Notes: generated from the sequence alone by a model not told the origin. A stretch of DNA of 9,017 nt from an uncultured Alistipes sp. (GCA_937880705.1 CALGRZ010000089.1:1-9017), one strand, 5' to 3'. Shown: positions 1 to 6,287, counted from the first letter of the stretch. Program-made: numbers and translations.

Positions 1-169
1 GGCGTGTCTGGAGGCTCAACTCCATGAAGTTCTCGACGGCCTTCTGCTCCTTGATAGAGGGGTCCAGGAGGTCGATCCAGAGGATGTCGTCGAAGCCAAG
101 CTCGTCGAAGAGGTCGGGATCGGCATTGCGTATAATCTTGTTGTATTGCTTAAGATAGATGGTAATCAT
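1..169 (-). CDS. corA: CorA-family divalent metal transporter, N-terminal part (cut by window edge)
   Basis: Only the first 56 residues are inside the window; the reading frame is open to base 1. The protein begins MITIYLKQYNKII and contains the stretch WIDLLDPSIKEQKAVENFM (residues 31-49), which I recognise as the start of the cytoplasmic domain of Bacteroidota CorA-like Mg2+/Co2+ transporters. The family forms homopentameric inner-membrane channels whose two C-terminal membrane helices carry a GMN motif; that part lies outside the window, so the transport function is inferred from the N-terminus alone. The start at 169 is supported by an unusually strong Shine-Dalgarno sequence (GGAGGAG, 172-178) just upstream, rare in this phylum. 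No consensus promoter was seen in the 129-base gap from mqnA, so read-through from mqnA is possible. Confidence 0.72.
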   Translation of the reverse strand, partial: MITIYLKQYNKIIRNADPDLFDELGFDDILWIDLLDPSIKEQKAVENFMELSLQTR

Positions 170-171
170 AT

Positions 172-178
172 CTCCTCC
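172..178 (-). promoter_or_regulatory. Strong Shine-Dalgarno sequence of the corA-like gene
   Basis: On the minus strand GGAGGAG ends 2 bases before the AT that precedes the ATG at 169. It fixes the start codon. The other genes in the window lack a comparable purine-rich site, as is usual in Bacteroidota. Confidence 0.6.
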
Positions 179-227
179 AAAAGTTTTATTCTTTATTATT
201 CAACTTTGCCCACGCGGGCTTTTAAGT

Positions 228-253
228 GTGACACACCAACAATCAGGTGTCAC
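228..253. repeat. Small inverted repeat between mqnA and corA-like gene
   Basis: GTGACAC (228-234) and GTGTCAC (247-253) are perfect 7-base inverted arms around a 12-base loop. The site could be an operator for the corA-like gene or part of the RNA structure between the two genes. No U-tract follows, so it is not a standard terminator. Confidence 0.35.
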
Positions 254-265
254 AAAATCGGAGGT

Positions 266-299
266 AAGAAGTCGCACGACCGAGGTCTTACGGCTTCTT
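266..299 (-). terminator. Possible hairpin at the 3' end of mqnA
   Basis: AAGAAGTCG (266-274) pairs with CGGCTTCTT (291-299) through 9 pairs with one G-T wobble. The 16-base interior holds a further small inverted repeat (GACC-GA-GGTC, 278-287), giving a nested hairpin. It overlaps the last base of the mqnA stop codon. The minus-strand transcript lacks a run of U after the stem, so termination is uncertain; it may instead protect or mark the mRNA end. Confidence 0.4.
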
Positions 300-1069
300 T
301 AATAGGATCGGGGCGTTACCTTCAGACCGGCATCCCAGAACTTCTTAAGTGCCTTATGTTTCTCCTCGTCAAGGATAAAGTCGATGTTGCGAGTGAGGTA
401 GTCGTAGGCCGTCAGGCCGTTGTCCGTGCCCATGTAGGATGACTCTATGACAGCCTCCCAGATATGCTCCACACCGAAGGTGAGGGCGTGTTGCAGGGCG
501 TCGGTCACCTCATACGACACACCTTTGCGTGCCACCCATACGGCAAAGGCGAAGGGTAGCGATGTGATGGCGCGCCACTCGGTGGCCAGGTCGTAGCAGT
601 AGCGGAAGCGACCCTCGTAGCCGAAGACCTTGTCGCCGATAAGCAGGAAGGCATCACCCTCCTCGGGGTTGTCGACAATGGAGTAGTCCGAGAGGTGTCG
701 CCACTCGGGATTTATGTGCCACTTGTTGGCGGCCAGGTAGCCACACAGCTGCACCGAGGTGCGCGAGTGGCTGTCGAGCCATATACGCTTTGCCGAGCCG
801 ATAGGCTCGTTGGACATCACCGTCACGGTGCGCACAGGGCCTACGGCACCGATGCAGTAGTCGGTGATGATGGTGGTATCTTTGAGTTGGGGAACTACCG
901 CCGAGGGTAGAAGAGCGATATCTGCCCTGCCTTCGATATAGTTGCGAGCGCAGTCGGCAGGTGGAGCCAACAGCAACTCGGCATGCAGATTATCGGCATG
1001 CTGAAGACCATAGACGAAGGGTATCGTATTGAGATACGACACAGCTGTTATTTTCGGAGTGATAGCCAT
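299..1069 (-). CDS. mqnA: Chorismate dehydratase MqnA (futalosine menaquinone pathway)
   Basis: The 256-residue protein fits MqnA, which dehydrates chorismate to 3-[(1-carboxyvinyl)oxy]benzoate, the first step of the futalosine route to menaquinone. Family hallmarks are the N-terminal AVSYLNTIPFVYGL (residues 9-22), LLIGDKVFGYEG (142-153), and DLATEWR...TSLPFAFAVWVARKG (160-183), with the C-terminal YLTRNIDFIL (224-233). The fold is a two-lobed periplasmic-binding-protein type, and there is no signal peptide, so it acts in the cytoplasm. Length is at the short end of the family range. The ATG at 1069 places MAITPKITAVSYLN at the N-terminus, as expected. It has its own predicted promoter (1183-1213) and no other menaquinone gene lies beside it in this window, so the remaining mqn genes must be elsewhere if the pathway is complete. 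Confidence 0.93.
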   Translation of the reverse strand: MAITPKITAVSYLNTIPFVYGLQHADNLHAELLLAPPADCARNYIEGRADIALLPSAVVPQLKDTTIITDYCIGAVGPVRTVTVMSNEPIGSAKRIWLDSHSRTSVQLCGYLAANKWHINPEWRHLSDYSIVDNPEEGDAFLLIGDKVFGYEGRFRYCYDLATEWRAITSLPFAFAVWVARKGVSYEVTDALQHALTFGVEHIWEAVIESSYMGTDNGLTAYDYLTRNIDFILDEEKHKALKKFWDAGLKVTPRSY

Positions 1070-1182
1070 CGTCCATAGTTCTTGCTAATTGGTTAATACA
1101 CTTACTCGGGAGGGGTACACTTTCACTATGTTGGTCGACCCACCCCGTTTGATACAGGGCTATGCGCGTGCCCATATCAGCG
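1070..1182 (-). promoter_or_regulatory. Long mRNA leader of mqnA with an overlapping upstream reading frame
   Basis: If transcription starts just downstream of the predicted -7 box (1183-1190), mqnA has a leader of about 105-110 bases, longer than the 22-44 bases estimated for most other promoters here. It contains an 8-base palindrome GGTCGACC (1133-1140) enclosed by GGGGT/ACCCC complementary segments, so a stem is possible. An ATG at 1175 opens a 61-codon frame running out of frame into mqnA. I recognise no known riboswitch class. Confidence 0.35.
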
Positions 1183-1213
1183 CAAAGTTAGTACAAAAAA
1201 ACGATTTTGCCAA
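1183..1213 (-). promoter_or_regulatory. Predicted mqnA promoter, Bacteroidota type
   Basis: On the minus strand TAACTTTG (1190 to 1183) matches the -7 consensus TAnnTTTG, and TTG (1213 to 1211) lies 20 bases upstream as the -33 element. It follows directly after the rpmE2 terminator, whose U-tract template ends at 1224. Confidence 0.62.
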
Positions 1214-1223
1214 GTATCGGGCG

Positions 1224-1261
1224 AAAAAAAAGAGCTGCAACTCTTCCGAGGTGCAGCTCTT
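1224..1261 (-). terminator. Intrinsic terminator of rpmE2
   Basis: AAGAGCTGCA (1230-1239) and TGCAGCTCTT (1252-1261) form a perfect 10-pair stem with a 12-base loop. On the minus strand it is followed by eight T (1231 to 1224), giving a textbook Rho-independent terminator 22 bases after the rpmE2 stop codon. Confidence 0.92.
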
Positions 1262-1283
1262 CGTTCTGGGAGTAACAAGTCTA

Positions 1284-1547
1284 CTACTTGTTCTTCTTAT
1301 CGTAGCGCTTTGCGTAACGGCTCATAAACTTATCCACACGACCGGCGGTGTCTACCAACTTCATCTTACCTGTGTAGAAGGGGTGAGATGTGTTAGAGAT
1401 TTCCATCTTATACACGGGATAGGTTTCGCCGTTCACCTCGATGGTCTCCTTTGTCGAAACGGCGGACCTGCACAAAAACACGTGGTCGTTCGACATATCC
1501 TTGAACGCCACTAAACGATAATTCTCCGGATGAATACCCTTTTTCAT
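1284..1547 (-). CDS. rpmE2: 50S ribosomal protein L31 type B
   Basis: The 87-residue basic protein begins MKKGIHPENYRLVAFKDMSN and contains EISNTSHPFYTGK (residues 49-61) and the conserved VDTAGRVDKFMSRY (65-78), which identify bacterial L31. It lacks the CxC and CxxC zinc-binding cysteines of type A L31; its single cysteine lies in FLCRS. It is therefore the zinc-independent type B form, which appears to be the usual L31 in this phylum. L31 sits at the central protuberance of the large subunit and bridges to the 30S head. It is a single-gene unit with its own promoter (1587-1616) and terminator (1224-1261), and is divergent from the ROK regulator gene. The length is near the usual 80-90 residues. 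Confidence 0.96.
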   Translation of the reverse strand: MKKGIHPENYRLVAFKDMSNDHVFLCRSAVSTKETIEVNGETYPVYKMEISNTSHPFYTGKMKLVDTAGRVDKFMSRYAKRYDKKNK

Positions 1548-1564
1548 TTTCGTCTTTTTGTTAT

Positions 1565-1580
1565 AATTAAGTACTTAATT
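1565..1580. promoter_or_regulatory. Perfect 16-base palindrome at the predicted 5' end of rpmE2 mRNA
   Basis: AATTAAGTACTTAATT is its own reverse complement. It lies 17 bases before the rpmE2 start codon and begins within one or two bases of the transcription start expected from the -7 box at 1587-1594. Its place suits an operator for a dimeric repressor or a 5' RNA hairpin. It does not resemble the Zur box known to control type B L31 genes in other phyla. Confidence 0.5.
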
Positions 1581-1586
1581 CGGGCG

Positions 1587-1616
1587 CAAAGATAATACTT
1601 TTTTTCTAACGAGCAA
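1587..1616 (-). promoter_or_regulatory. Predicted rpmE2 promoter, Bacteroidota type
   Basis: On the minus strand TATCTTTG (1594 to 1587) matches TAnnTTTG, with TTG (1616 to 1614) 19 bases upstream. The leader would be about 34 bases. Confidence 0.72.
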
Positions 1617-1750
1617 TACTTACCCAAGAATAATTGCACAAAAATGTATCTATCAATGAGTAGGGTAGCCCCTCGTAGCGCGGCCATAACCCCATATCGC
1701 CCGCACAATAGCCCATTGTCCCTTGCGCGTGAGCCCTCACATGCCCGCTA

Positions 1751-1770
1751 TTTATAAATTTGTTTATAAA
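1751..1770. promoter_or_regulatory. Paired TTTATAAA palindromes upstream of the ROK gene
   Basis: Two identical 8-base palindromes, TTTATAAA at 1751-1758 and 1763-1770, are separated by TTTG, so the centres are 12 bases apart. They lie about 55-75 bases before the expected start of the ROK mRNA, in the shared divergent region with rpmE2. ROK repressors bind AT-rich symmetric sites and often control their own genes, so an operator role is plausible, but the region is AT-rich and chance is not excluded. The rest of the gap (about 1620-1740) shows nothing I can name. Confidence 0.35.
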
Positions 1771-1809
1771 AATTTCGTAAAAACTATGTTATTTATTCAA
1801 AAAATTTAT

Positions 1810-1817
1810 TATATTTG
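1810..1817 (+). promoter_or_regulatory. Predicted -7 element of the ROK-GNAT unit
   Basis: TATATTTG matches TAnnTTTG and lies 28 bases before the ATG, implying a leader of about 22 bases. There is no clear TTTG at the -33 position, only AT-rich sequence, so the promoter may be weak or need help. Confidence 0.6.
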
Positions 1818-1845
1818 CATAACCAATTAATAGTTTGCGAAGGTT

Positions 1846-3075
1846 ATGACATCACTTGCCAAGTTTTTTAATATTGATGCCAACGAGAGCATGAAGGGCA
1901 TCACCCACAAGAACAATATCATCAAGCGCAACATTATCGCCTACATGGCACTCAACGGCGAGAGCACCCTCTCGGAACTCACGCGCGAGTTACATATAAG
2001 TGTGCCCACGATGACCAAGCTCGTGCAGGAGCTCGTGGACGACCATATTGTCAACGACCTGGGCAAGGTGGAGACCCCGGGTGGCCGTCGCCCCAATGTC
2101 TTTGGTCTGGCCAACTCGGCAATATACTTTGCGGGTGTGAATGTGGGTCGTGACCACATGACCTACGTTGTGACCGATCTGCAGAATAACGTAATCAGCG
2201 AGCGCACCGACTCGAGCTTCGAGCTGGTGGATCGTCCCCAGTGCTTGGAGCGTATATGTCAGAATATCGAGGCCTTTGTTGCAGAGTGCGGTGTGGACCG
2301 CGAGAAGCTGCTGGGTGTGGGTGTCTCGATTGTAGGCCGTGTAAACCCCGAGACGGGTCGCTCCTACAAGTACTTCACCTCGAGTGAGGAGTCGTTGCGC
2401 GACCTCATCTCCTCGCGCATAGGCATACGCGTACTATTAGAGAACGATACCCGCGCGCGCTGCTATGCGGAGTACACGACGGGTAAGTCGAAGAGCGAGA
2501 GCAACGTGCTCTACCTGCACATGGGTCGTGGCGTGGCCATCGGTATTGTCATCGACGGCAAGCTCTACTACGGCAAGAATGGCTTTGCCGGTGAGTTTGG
2601 TCACATACCCTTCTTCGACAACGAGATTATATGTGCCTGTGGCAAGAAGGGCTGTCTGGAGACCGAGGTGTCGGGTATAGCCATCGAGAATAAGATTGTG
2701 GAGCTGATCAAGAATGGTGTCAACACCCACCTGCGCGAGATGTATGACCGTGGCGAGACCATACACATCAACGACATTATCGCTGCGGCGCGCAACGATG
2801 ACAACCTCGCCATCGAGCTTATCGAGGAGGCGGGCGAGAAGGTGGGCAAGGCCGTGGCCTTCCTGATCAACACCTTCAACCCCGAGACTGTTATCGTGGG
2901 CGGTAACCTGGCCATGGCGGGCGAGTATCTGATGCTGCCACTGAAGTCGTCGACGAACAAATATTCGCTCAACCTCGTATATAAAGATACCAAGTTCCGT
3001 GTGTCGAAGATGTCGGATAGTGCCAACGCCTGGGGTGTTGCGATGCTCATCCGTAACCATATAATCGGCTTGTAG
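1846..3075 (+). CDS. ROK-family transcriptional regulator (NagC/XylR-like)
   Basis: The 409-residue protein has an N-terminal winged helix-turn-helix (about residues 24-90: STLSELTRELHISVPTMTKLVQELV, then a wing at GGRRPNVFGL, 79-88) followed by a ROK domain (about 92-409). The ROK zinc site is intact: H253 and CxCGxxGCxE with C263, C265 and C270. The sugar-binding END motif is at 199-201. The phosphate loop that reads DxGxT in ROK kinases is here NVGRDH (99-104), lacking the aspartate, so it should bind a sugar or sugar derivative without phosphorylating it. It probably acts in the cytoplasm as a sugar-responsive repressor. No sugar gene adjoins it to reveal the ligand; its only likely partner is the GNAT gene 3 bases downstream. 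The ATG at 1846 follows a -7 box by 28 bases. Confidence 0.9.
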   Translation: MTSLAKFFNIDANESMKGITHKNNIIKRNIIAYMALNGESTLSELTRELHISVPTMTKLVQELVDDHIVNDLGKVETPGGRRPNVFGLANSAIYFAGVNVGRDHMTYVVTDLQNNVISERTDSSFELVDRPQCLERICQNIEAFVAECGVDREKLLGVGVSIVGRVNPETGRSYKYFTSSEESLRDLISSRIGIRVLLENDTRARCYAEYTTGKSKSESNVLYLHMGRGVAIGIVIDGKLYYGKNGFAGEFGHIPFFDNEIICACGKKGCLETEVSGIAIENKIVELIKNGVNTHLREMYDRGETIHINDIIAAARNDDNLAIELIEEAGEKVGKAVAFLINTFNPETVIVGGNLAMAGEYLMLPLKSSTNKYSLNLVYKDTKFRVSKMSDSANAWGVAMLIRNHIIGL

Positions 3076-3078
3076 GGG

Positions 3079-3594
3079 ATGCAGCTGCAGAGTGATAGAT
3101 GTCGGTTGAGGGCTCTGGAGCCTCTGGATGTGGAGCTGCTCTACCTCTGGGAGAACGACCCTGCGCTATGGAGGGTCAGTGGCACGCTGGCTCCGCTGTC
3201 GCGCGAGAGGCTGATGTGCTTCATCCAGGAGCAGAGCTTCGACATATACGCCACGCGCCAGATGCGTCTGGTGGTCGAGGTGGAGGGTGTAGCCGTGGGC
3301 ACGGTCGACATCTGTGACTTCGATCCGCAGAACCGTCGCTTTGGTGTCGGCGTGATGATCTATGCTGCGGAGCACCGACGCAGGGGCTATGCCCGCGAGG
3401 CTGTGGAGGCCGTTATGCGCTATGGCCGTGAGGTGCTGGGCGTAAGGCAGGTGTGGGCCACCATCGCGGCCGACAACACAGCCAGCGTAGCACTCTTCGA
3501 GGAGTGCGGCTTTGAGCGTTGTGCCCACAAGCGCGAGTGGATCTATACCCCCGAGGGCTATGTGGATCAGTTGGAGTACCAATATCTCTTCTAA
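3079..3594 (+). CDS. GNAT-family N-acetyltransferase (RimJ/RimL/SpeG-like)
   Basis: The 171-residue protein matches the acetyl-CoA-dependent GNAT fold. Motif A is visible as GVMIYAAEHRRRGYAREAVEAV (residues 91-112), with the pyrophosphate-binding R-x-x-G-x-A loop at R100-A105. Motif B follows as ATIAADNTASVALFEECGFE (127-146), with the usual N133 and the CGF turn. The N-terminus (RLRALEPLDVELLYLWENDP, 9-28) is typical of the subgroup that acetylates protein N-termini, amino acids or polyamines; the substrate cannot be read from the sequence. The start lies only 3 bases after the ROK stop codon with no promoter between, so it is almost certainly co-transcribed and perhaps translationally coupled. 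A strong terminator closes the unit. An internal frame starting at 3099 is a shadow. Confidence 0.87.
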   Translation: MQLQSDRCRLRALEPLDVELLYLWENDPALWRVSGTLAPLSRERLMCFIQEQSFDIYATRQMRLVVEVEGVAVGTVDICDFDPQNRRFGVGVMIYAAEHRRRGYAREAVEAVMRYGREVLGVRQVWATIAADNTASVALFEECGFERCAHKREWIYTPEGYVDQLEYQYLF

Positions 3595-3617
3595 CGTGTC
3601 CAGGGTGTTTGTGAGCT

Positions 3618-3648
3618 ATGCCTCGGAACTTCGGTTTCGGGGCATTTT
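3618..3648 (+). terminator. UUCG-capped intrinsic terminator of the ROK-GNAT unit
   Basis: Bases 3618-3629 pair with 3634-3645 through 12 continuous pairs with two G-T wobbles, closing on a C(TTCG)G tetraloop, the most stable RNA loop. T residues follow (3645-3648, then TATTTT after a GC). It starts 23 bases past the GNAT stop codon. Confidence 0.88.
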
Positions 3649-3676
3649 GCTATTTTGGAAATAATGTCTACCTTTG
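3646..3676 (+). promoter_or_regulatory. Predicted fabD promoter, full consensus
   Basis: TTTG (3646-3649), 19 bases, then TACCTTTG (3669-3676) match the Bacteroidota -33/-7 consensus exactly. The -33 box lies in the U-tract of the preceding terminator. The leader would be about 30 bases. Confidence 0.8.
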
Positions 3677-3712
3677 CGGCTACGAAGTGAAACAAATTTT
3701 ATTCTTTGAGAT

Positions 3713-4594
3713 ATGAAACACGCATACGTTTTTCCCGGCCAGGGTTCGCAGGCCGTAGGAATGGGTAAGGACATCTACGACAATGTTCCCGAGGCAAAGG
3801 CTATGTTCGAGCAGGCTAACGAGATTCTCGGTTTCCGCATCACGGATCTTATGTTTGAGGGTACGCCCGAGGATCTGAAGCAGACCAAGGTTACGCAGCC
3901 CGCCGTATTCCTCCACTCGGTGATCTTGGCCAAGGCTCTCGGCGTTAAGCCCGATGCTGTTGCCGGCCACTCGCTCGGTGAGTTCTCGGCACTCGTTGTG
4001 GCAGGTGCTCTCTCGTTTGAGGATGGCTTGAGGCTGGTGTCGAAGCGCGCCATGGCTATGCAGAGGTGCTGCGAGCAGCAGCCCGGTGGTATGGCTGCCG
4101 TGCTGGGTCTCGACGATAAGATAGTTGAGGAGGTGTGCGCCTCGATAGATGGCGTGGTTGTGGGTGCTAACTACAACTGCCCCGGCCAGCTGGTTATCTC
4201 TGGTGCGGATGAGGCTGTGGATGCCGCCTGTGTTAAGCTTAAGGAGGCAGGTGCACGTCGTGCGCTGCGTCTGCCTGTGGGTGGTGCCTTCCACTCGCCC
4301 TTGATGGAGCCTGCACGTCAGGAGCTCGAGGCAGCTATTGCCGAGGCGAAGTTTATGACGCCCGTCTGCCCCGTATATCAGAATGTTGATGCACAGCCCT
4401 ATACCGATGCCGAGACGATTAAGAAGAACCTTATCGCACAGCTCACAGCCCCCGTGCGTTGGACACAGATCGTCGAGAAGATGATCCAGGACGGCGTTAC
4501 CGAGTTCACGGAGGTAGGCCCCGGCACGGTGCTTCAGGGTCTGGTTACGAAGGTGAGCAAGGAGGTTGCGGCAGAGTCAAAGAGCACGCTCTAA
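3713..4594 (+). CDS. fabD: Malonyl-CoA:ACP transacylase
   Basis: The 293-residue cytoplasmic enzyme transfers malonyl from CoA to acyl carrier protein, supplying extender units for type II fatty acid synthesis. Visible motifs are FPGQGSQ (residues 7-13, oxyanion region), the nucleophile elbow GHSLGE (85-90, Ser87), the malonyl carboxylate-binding arginine in SKRAMAMQ (Arg112), and the catalytic histidine in GAFHSPLM (His194). TEVGPGTVLQGL (266-277) is the usual C-terminal motif. Length is a little below E. coli FabD (309). The start gives the expected MKHAYVFPGQGSQ. It is a single-gene unit with its own consensus promoter, not part of a fab cluster here, and ends at a hairpin shared with convergent prfC. 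Confidence 0.97.
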   Translation: MKHAYVFPGQGSQAVGMGKDIYDNVPEAKAMFEQANEILGFRITDLMFEGTPEDLKQTKVTQPAVFLHSVILAKALGVKPDAVAGHSLGEFSALVVAGALSFEDGLRLVSKRAMAMQRCCEQQPGGMAAVLGLDDKIVEEVCASIDGVVVGANYNCPGQLVISGADEAVDAACVKLKEAGARRALRLPVGGAFHSPLMEPARQELEAAIAEAKFMTPVCPVYQNVDAQPYTDAETIKKNLIAQLTAPVRWTQIVEKMIQDGVTEFTEVGPGTVLQGLVTKVSKEVAAESKSTL

Positions 4595-4613
4595 GGGCTC
4601 GAAAGCCAAAGGT

Positions 4614-4657
4614 CAACAAAAATAGGATGTTCCATCAGGGACATCCTATTTTTGTTG
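4614..4657. terminator. Two-way terminator shared by fabD and prfC
   Basis: Bases 4614-4633 pair with 4638-4657 over 20 positions with a single G-T wobble and an ATCA loop. The stem is flanked by five A on the left arm and five T on the right arm, so both transcripts end in a hairpin plus U-tract. It begins 19 bases after the fabD stop and 19 bases after the prfC stop on the other strand. Confidence 0.93.
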
Positions 4658-4676
4658 GTCGTAGCCTTTGGTTGGC

Positions 4677-6260
4677 CTATACCTCCGAGGTGAACTTAAA
4701 GCGAATATCCTTGAAGTTCTCCTGTGCCAGTGCCAGAGCGTAGCTCGTGTCGGCCAGGAATACATCGCGGCCATGCTTGTCGATGGCCATGTTGGTGTGC
4801 TTACGACGCTTGAAGTCGGCAAGCTGTGCCTCATTGTCGGACTCTATCCAGCACGCCTTGTGTATAGATATGGGCTCCCAGCGACACTTGGCACCATACT
4901 CATGCTCCAGACGGTACTGTATAACCTCGAACTGGAGTGCGCCCACCGTGCCGATGATCTTACGGCCGTTGAGCGACGAGGTGAAGAGCTGTGCCACACC
5001 CTCGTCCATAAGCTGGTCGATACCCTTTGCCAGCTGCTTGAACTTCATCGGGTCGGCATTCTCGATGTAGCGGAAGTGCTCGGGGGCAAACGAGGGTATG
5101 CCCGTGAACTTGAGCTTCTCGCCCTCGGTGAAGGTGTCGCCGATCATGAATGTACCCGTGTCGTGCAGACCTACGATATCGCCGGGGAAGGCCTCGTCGA
5201 TGACCGACTTCTTCTCGGCCATAAAGGCTGTGGGTGACGAGAACTTGAGCTGCTTGCCACTACGGGCGTGCAGGTAGTTCTTGTTGCGCTCAAATCTACC
5301 CGAGCATATCTTCATAAAGGCGATGCGGTCGCGGTGGTTGGGGTCCATGTTGGCGTGTATCTTGAAGATGAAGCCCGTCATCTTCTCCTCGTGAGGCTCG
5401 ACGATGCGTGTCTCGGTGGGTGCTGTGCGGGGTGAGGGTGCCACGTTGATGAAGCACTCGAGCAACTCGCGCACGCCGAAGTTGTTGACTGCCGAGCCGA
5501 AGAATACGGGTGCCAGCTCGCCCGAGAGGTACTGCTCGCGGTCGAAGGCGTCGTAGACACCCTCCACCAGGTCGATGTTTTCGCGCAGCTGCGTGGCAAA
5601 CTTATCGCCTATGTAGTGGTCTATCTCCGTAGATGTCAGGTCGTTGATCTCTACTGTTGAGGCATCGGCCGTCTGTCGCTCGTCGGAGGTGAACAGCGAG
5701 AGGTTGTGCTCGTAGATGTTGTACACACCCTTGAACGTGTCGCCCGAAGAGATGGGGAAGGCCAGGGGTCGCACACGAATCTTGAGCTCGCGCTCGATCT
5801 CGTCGAGCAGGTCGAAGGGGTCCTTGCAGGGGCGGTCGAGCTTGTTGACAAAGACCATCACGGGGGTGTTGCGCATGCGACATACGTCCATAAGTCGACG
5901 TGTCTGTGTCTCAACACCCTTGGCACCATCGATGACGATGATTACCGAGTCTACGGCGGTGAGTGTGCGGTATGTGTCCTCGGCAAAGTCCTCGTGACCC
6001 GGGGTGTCGAGGATGTTGATCTTCAGACCCTTGTACTCGAAGCCCATGACCGATGTAGCCACCGAGATACCTCGCTGACGCTCAATCTCCATAAAGTCCG
6101 ACGTAGCACCCTTCTTAATCTTGTTGCTCTTCACTGCGCCGGCAACATGGATAGCACCACCGAAGAGCAGGAGCTTCTCGGTGAGTGTGGTCTTACCGGC
6201 ATCGGGGTGTGCGATGACTGCAAAGGTGCGGCGGCGTCTGATCTCGTCTATAAGTGCCAT
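4677..6260 (-). CDS. prfC: Peptide chain release factor 3 (RF3)
   Basis: The 527-residue translational GTPase matches RF3 (529 in E. coli), which recycles RF1/RF2 from the ribosome after peptide release. G motifs are all present: G1 AHPDAGKT (residues 17-24), G2 RGISVATS (63-70), G3 DTPGHEDF (85-92) and G4 NKLDRP (139-144). The RF3-specific [16 protein letters not shown] (51-66) separates it from EF-G, as does the shorter length lacking EF-G domains IV-V. The C-terminal part, ending with [11 protein letters not shown], matches RF3 domain III. The start at 6260 gives [25 protein letters not shown]. It is a single gene with its own predicted promoter (6288-6316), divergent from panB and convergent with fabD. 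Confidence 0.97.
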   Translation of the reverse strand: MALIDEIRRRRTFAVIAHPDAGKTTLTEKLLLFGGAIHVAGAVKSNKIKKGATSDFMEIERQRGISVATSVMGFEYKGLKINILDTPGHEDFAEDTYRTLTAVDSVIIVIDGAKGVETQTRRLMDVCRMRNTPVMVFVNKLDRPCKDPFDLLDEIERELKIRVRPLAFPISSGDTFKGVYNIYEHNLSLFTSDERQTADASTVEINDLTSTEIDHYIGDKFATQLRENIDLVEGVYDAFDREQYLSGELAPVFFGSAVNNFGVRELLECFINVAPSPRTAPTETRIVEPHEEKMTGFIFKIHANMDPNHRDRIAFMKICSGRFERNKNYLHARSGKQLKFSSPTAFMAEKKSVIDEAFPGDIVGLHDTGTFMIGDTFTEGEKLKFTGIPSFAPEHFRYIENADPMKFKQLAKGIDQLMDEGVAQLFTSSLNGRKIIGTVGALQFEVIQYRLEHEYGAKCRWEPISIHKACWIESDNEAQLADFKRRKHTNMAIDKHGRDVFLADTSYALALAQENFKDIRFKFTSEV

Positions 6261-6287
6261 AAATACCTATATTAAAGTTTTAGGGCG

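Noticed and set aside
146..442. 98-codon plus-strand frame spanning the corA-like start, the gap and the mqnA end
   Set aside because: It overlaps two recognised genes on the other strand and its protein shows no family motif.
1089..1514. 141-codon plus-strand frame across the mqnA leader, terminator and rpmE2
   Set aside because: It runs through the rpmE2 terminator and most of the rpmE2 gene in antisense; its hydrophobic stretch is an accident of that overlap.
2437..3060. Long open frame of 207 codons on the minus strand inside the ROK gene
   Set aside because: It mirrors the GC-rich codon pattern of the ROK gene, has no recognisable protein family, and overlaps a certain gene completely.
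1846..3075. ROK protein as a sugar kinase
   Set aside because: It has an N-terminal winged helix and lacks the DxGxT phosphate-binding aspartate, so a regulator fits better.
3680..4294. Open frame of 204 codons on the minus strand over fabD
   Set aside because: Antisense shadow of fabD; no family resemblance, and it runs through the fabD promoter.
4668..5237. Open frames of 189 codons on the plus strand over prfC (here and at 5706-6275)
   Set aside because: Both are antisense shadows of prfC, which has all GTPase motifs and the expected length.
4677..6260. prfC product as elongation factor G or a tetracycline-resistance ribosomal protection protein
   Set aside because: Length of 527 residues and the [16 protein letters not shown] stretch are specific for RF3; EF-G and Tet proteins are longer, with extra C-terminal domains.
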